DNA from: Neoarius graeffei
Taxonomy: Eukaryota > Chordata > Actinopteri > Siluriformes > Ariidae
Assembly (NCBI RefSeq): GCF_027579695.1
Contig: NC_083587.1
Coordinates: forward strand, 46,917,021-46,981,020
DNA length: 64,000 nt
Reading direction: 5' to 3'
Both the position numbers and the translations under genes were made by a program. Under the pieces are notes generated by a model. The model saw only the letters and a list, made by a program, of their open reading frames with translations. It ran no database searches and was not told the DNA's origin. Positions 53,018 through 59,000 of the stretch are shown piece after piece; within the stretch, counting starts at the first letter, position 1; each line of letters opens with the position of its first letter.

Positions 53018-56000
53018 GGAATAGGCGCTGGTGATGGAATGACTTCATAGTTGCTATAACATAAGTGATAACAGGGACTACCTTGTTTCACAGATGTTCT
53101 GCAACATTAAAAGAAAACAATATACGGTTTAAAAAGTACGACGTCATTCTGTAGTAAATTTAAAAAAAAACGGTAGTGTTTACAAAATGCTGTGGTATAA
53201 GAGGAAAAAACACTTCAGGATGCACCGTTATAGGAAAATAACCTACTTCACGGTGGTAAATCGGCTTCATGTCAGGCTGCATCACACAACCTTGTAACTG
53301 ATTATTTTCCTATTACAGCACACCCCCATTGTTTTATCCTTGAAATAACACTTTAGTAGTAAAAGAAATTTAGAACATTGCGCCAAAAAGACATTTTATT
53401 TCTGCCGGTCAGATTGACCAACACAGTACATTGGAAAAGTCCAAGGAGCTCAGTGCAGATCTGAGAAAGAGGATTGCAGATTTATGCAATTTAGGAATGT
53501 CTCTTGGAGCCATCTTTAAGACTGCAGATACCAAGATCATCAGTTCAAACGACTGTACGTAAGCAGAAGTTATTACAGTGCAAAAAATTACATCTTAGCA
53601 AGTTAGAATATCTTCAAAATCGTTGAAACGATCTAGCATTTCCGATTAGAAGAATACAAGACACCAACTCTGAGATTATTAAAACTACTCCTAGACTGTA
53701 ACCAACTTATTCCAAGAAAAATTGGTCAAGTCAAATTATCTGTCCATGCAACAAGATAATTTCACCAGTATTAAGTAATTTTCTCCTGCGTATGAGGTGT
53801 AGTTGCTTTGCCAAGGTCTGGAAAAAGACCCAAACTCTCACCCTCAGCTGAGAGGAAAATTGGTTGGATGGTCAAGAACAACCCAGAAACCACCAAGGTA
53901 GAGGCCTGCTGTGAACTGGAAGTTGTTGGAACACTGGTGTCACTGTTTACAGTCAAGCAAACTTTATATTACCATGGACCTTGAGGCCGCTGTCCAAGAA
54001 AGTAGCCCCTGCTCTAAAATCAACACCTTCAAGCTCAAGAAAGTTTTCAGCTGACCACATGGACAAAGAAAAAAAACTTTCCTCCAGCAGGTTTTATGTT
54101 CAGATGAGACAAAGATTGGAGTTGTTTGGCCACAAGGACCAGGAGTACAGAAGAACACTGTACCAACTATTAAGCGTGGTGGTGGCGGCATCATGCTCTG
54201 GGTCTACTTTGCACAAAGTGGACTGAATAATGAAGATGGAAGACTACCTCAGAATTCTTCAGCATAACCTCAAACCATCAGAAAGCTGGACACAACTGGG
54301 TGTTCCAACAGGACAATGACCCCAAACAGAGCTGTTGAGTTATGAAGCAGGCCATCATTAAAGCTTAAAACAAGTCTTCAGCTCAATCCTATGGAAAATA
54401 TATGGATTGTGCTTAAAAGTCAAGTCCATGCCAAGAAAAACAAAATTTAACTGAACACTACCAATTCTGCCAAGAAGAGTCATCAAATATCCAACCATAA
54501 TTCTGCCAGAAGCTTGTTGATGGCTACCAAAAGCGTCTGGTCAAGGTGAAACTTGCTAAGGAACATTTAACCAAACTTTAGATGTGCTGTATATATAATT
54601 TTAACCCTGCGTTGATGTCAGAAAACCCAAAATAAATTAAAACCGGGCGGCACGGTGGTGTAGTAGTTAGCGCTGTCGCCTCACAGCAAGAAGGTCCGGG
54701 TTCGAGCCCCGTGGCCGGCGAGGGCCTTTCTGTGCGGAGTTTGCATGTTCTCCCCGTGTCCGCGTGGGTTTCCTCCGGGTGCTCCGGTTTCCCCCACAGT
54801 CCAAAGACATGCAGGTTAGGTTAACTGGTGACTCTAAATTGACCGTAGGTGTGAATGTGAGTGTGAATGGTTGTCTGTGTCTATGTGTCAGCCCTGTGAT
54901 GACCTGGCGACTTGTCCAGGGTGTACCCCGCCTTTCGCCCGTAGTCAGCTGGGATAGGCTCCAGCTTGCCTGTGACCCTGTAGAACAGGATAAAGCGGCT
55001 ACAGATAATGAGATGAGATGAAATTAAAACCTGTGCCACAAATTCTTGTTGTTTTTTTTTCAATGAAAGATTTTGTACAACCATTGAAATCAAGTGGAAA
55101 ACTTTCACCAATTTCAAGTTTCAAATGATGGAACACCGAAATGATTAGTGTCCCCAGTTTGAGATATTCAGATTCAGTTAAGAAAGCTGGTTGTTCTAAA
55201 TTTGATCATGAATAAAAAAAAGCAACTCCTAAAAGAACAAGAACAAATTCGGAAGCACAACTCTAATAAACATGCACACAGAGCTATAAAATGTTTCTCC
55301 CGGAGTTTTACTAACGCACGTTGGATAAAGAAACAGTAAACAAAATGTCAATTTAAAAAAAAAAAAAAAAAAAAAGGGACTGATAGATGGAAATGGATTT
55401 CCTGAATAAATAACACAAAACACAATGTCTGTGCTAAGCGTTGCTGATAAAAGGCCACTCAGCTATTAGCCAAGTCAGCTTTGTCTGTGTATAATGCAAA
55501 ATGTGGTCATTAACAGAAATAAAAAGAGAAATAAATTCAAGCACAAGTCAGAACAGGAACGCTCAACTAGGTAATGATCTACAAGATGGCAAGCTGATGG
55601 TGCAGTGAAAAAGCTGGATAGAGTAAAAGACGTACCGTAAAAGGACTAAAGCCCTGCTGCATCACTCCCTTTAGTTATTAAAAAAGCGAGGGCGAAACCC
55701 CACTTGCGCTACTATCAGCGGGAAATTGAATGGCACTGTGGGTGGGGAAGTCTCATCTCGTTATCTCTAGCCGCTTTATCCTGTTCTACAGGGTCGCAGG
55801 CAAGCTGGAGCCTATCCCAGCTGACTACGGGCGAAAGGCGGGGTACACCCTGGACAAGTCGCCAGGTCATCACAGGGCTGACACATAGACACAGACAACC
55901 ATTCACACTCACATTCACACCTACGGTCAATTTAGAGTCACCAGTTAACCTAACCTGCATGTCTTTGGACTGTGGGGGAAACCGGAGCACCCGGAGGAAA

Positions 56001-59000
56001 CCCACGCGGACACGGGGAGAACATGCAAACTCTGCACAGAAAGGCTCTCGCCGACCACGGGGCTCGAACCCGGACCTTCTTAGGCCCAATCCCAATTCTA
56101 ATTTCTACCCCTCCGCCTTCCCCTCCGCCTTCCCCTTGGCCCTTCCCCTTGAAACTGAGCTACAAGGGATAGGGCTTGAAATTCAACCCTTACGTATTGG
56201 GATAGCCCTTCAACGATCGCATACGTCATCGCGTACCTCCGTCAGCGTTTACGTTAGCAAAACGCGACCAAATGCGTCATTGGCTGCGACCAGCCGCTAC
56301 AGTCAGAGCCAGAGATCTCTGCTGGCAGGGTGTGATTTGTTAACTAACACCACTGAATGGGATATCTTTGGCGCTTCGTGCACCACATCCGACAGAATGA
56401 GGTGTCAGAACACTCATGTAAACAATAAAAGCGAGAATAACAGAACAAAACGTACGCAGTCAAGCAACCGAAAACAATACTCACTCCCAAAGCTTTTTAG
56501 CAGCAGCTTGGATTTCAGAAATCGCTGCTCATTCTCAGCTCGAAAGCGAATCAAGCGGCGTGTTTCCTCTGGATAACAACTTAAAACACGTAAATAATGG
56601 AGAAAATACATTTATGACAATCTTTCGCCGCGGGAACCGCCATCTTTCTGAAATCCGCATGAAATCTCGCTGAAATCCGCATGGCATTGTGGGAAATCAC
56701 TCAAACCCCTTCGTTCGGAGTCAGCTCCAGGAAAAGCTCCGTTTGGAGGGGTACAGAAGCCCTCCCCCTTCCCCTCCGCGTTAACTGGGATTGGGATACC
56801 CCTACCCCTTCACGTGAACGCGCAAAATGGAGGGGAAGGGCCAAGGGGTTGGTCCAAGGGGTGAAATGGGATTCGGCCTTGCTGTGAGGCGACAGCGCTA
56901 ACCACTACACCACCATGCCGTCGGGTGGGGAAGTGTTAAAGAAAATATCTTGCAAATAAACAAATTGAGCTAAAAGTCAGTCTTCATATCTGTCCTTTAT
57001 AAAAAAAAAAAGCTGCATGTTGAATTTGCTCTTAACGATATAACCACTAAAGTGATGAAAATAGACGGGACTATTTTTTGTCAAGGACACCGCCATAACT
57101 CCACCGTGTGTGACGTTATTTTCCGTGAGTGGAGCAGAGGTGTACAAGTGCACGCTATACTAGTGTCAGCAGGGCGAAGTATTCTGTCAGGGATGGTTGG
57201 AGACGGATGTCAGTGCAGAAGATCTTTATTATAAAGAAAAGCGCAAAACAGGCAAACGGTAAAACAGGCAAAAGGCACAAACAGAATATCGTAGACAGAA
57301 GCAGGGTCAAAAACGAGGACGAGGAAACCGGAATCAGGAAAATCAGTCAGGAAACAAGGCTCAGTAATGCATCACAACAACGCAATACTTCGGAAAGCAG
57401 GTCTGCGTTCGGAGTCCTTATTTAGGCGCGCTGATTGCGTCTTAATCCGGTGCAGGTGTGAGTCATTCGCTGTCCAGAATGTGCTGAAGAGTCTTTCTGT
57501 TGTGACAACTTGACTGTAGTATAATATTATGGTCTAGCGTGACGTCTCGGTCCGTTTGTTTTAATTTCTCCACAAAAATTATTTGCAATGCAGTATTAGA
57601 AAAGGAATCAAAATAAAGTAGTGGCTAGTTTATTATTTTTTTAAAAACACACCTTGCTTATCTTCCATCCGTTTGATGCGTGACATGGTATGCTGTCGTG
57701 CGGAATCCTACGTCACGCAGTGCCATTCTCGTTTTCGTCTCCTAATACACATCCATGTGTCTGGCTAATCCAGTACAGCCGTGCCCGGGGAAATGGCCCA
57801 ACGGACTGATGTTACAACGTTAACACGTTTTTAAAGCTAAAGTCCGGTCAGTTTTTTTTGTCTAGAACATCTTGTGTTAAAGTGCATATCACGGGTAAAT
57901 TCAGGAGCAAGATCAGTGTAATTCTCCTATTTTATATTAAACTTTGGTCAAATATCTGTCACATTTTGCGCAATTTTTTTTACCTTGCGCAATACCAGAA
58001 AAATTCAGTTGAAATCAAGCCATTTGAGGCGAATTGGTCCGCCTCTGAAAAAACTTGGCATTTGGATTTCCCGGCAAACATTGATTTTCGTGACGTCGCG
58101 TGCGGGACGCCTCCTTCTGAATCCTACGTCAGCGCTGGTTTGTTTATGAGAAAACGACCTGGTGGTTTTCTGCAAATTTCTTCAACGTTATCACGTAATT
58201 ATTAAAATGGTTAACAGATGTATCGTAGGAGGGTGTAGCAACACCAATCTTGATGGGATTAGTACTCATCGTTTTCCAAAAGACCGGACAATAAGGGAGA
58301 AATGGGAGCGCTTGGTCTACACAGGCTGTGCACTGAAACCGTGCAAAGCTCTCTCAGCCTGCTGGCGCTTCCGCAGGTGACGTCACGAATCTGGCTCCAG
58401 ACTCCCTTGGGATTTTTCCAGACGTGTTTTGTTATTTTATTTTTTTCTGCTGTAGACAGATGGCCTTGTGCAAAATTACCCTTCTGGACAAGTGTGTAAA
58501 GGGACATACTTTCACATAAAAAAAAAACGAAATTGGTCCAGAATATGCACTTTAAAGTATAACGATGACATTTCGCAACCCCGTAATTTCAAAATTTCCT
58601 GGTTAATCACTTTAACCAAAGAGGCGTCCTCAAAGAACCAGAATAAAAACACAACACCACATCGTGCATCATAAGACAGTGTAACAATAAAGAGCACTGG
58701 ATATTTATGTAAACAGGAATCTGGTTAGGATCTGTGCAGCACTGTTTCGACTCGAGGGATTCTGTTTGAGTGTCGAGTTTGCGTTGTACCTGAAGTGTAT
58801 CGTGCGGATGAGTGTAGCAGCCAGACTTGCAGAAACCCTGCCTGTGTTACACACTTGACTGAGGCAAGCCAGAAGATCAGCAGGAAACGCTGGCAGGTAG
58901 AACAGGATCTGAACCAAGCGCTGTTGCTGTTCCACCGGCAATAACACGATACAGCCCTCCTGAGGATCTACACACACACACACGAAACCACACACCATGC

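Larger units (their letters stand above)
53413..55100 (+). mobile_element. Tc1-like element, family 1, third copy
   Basis: The left terminal repeat is missing; it starts at GATTGACCAACACAGTACATTG. Transposase blocks [39 protein letters not shown] and the C-terminal [11 protein letters not shown] follow with frameshifts. Split by SINE copy I; the right part resumes at 55021 and decays. An insertion at 53576-53790 matches the MITE remnant of the 2.4-kb copy. Confidence 0.72.
55752..56922 (-). mobile_element. tRNA-headed SINE, copy J, split by a Harbinger element
   Basis: SINE parts 55752-56081 and 56881-56922 with TSD GGGTGGGGAAGT (55740-55751, 56923-56934). The break lies in CCTTCTT^GCTGTG of the head. 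Confidence 0.9.

Noticed and set aside
55704..56576. A 290-codon frame, the longest in the window
   Set aside because: A chance fusion of SINE body and Harbinger interior, with no domain; real signals here are on the minus strand.
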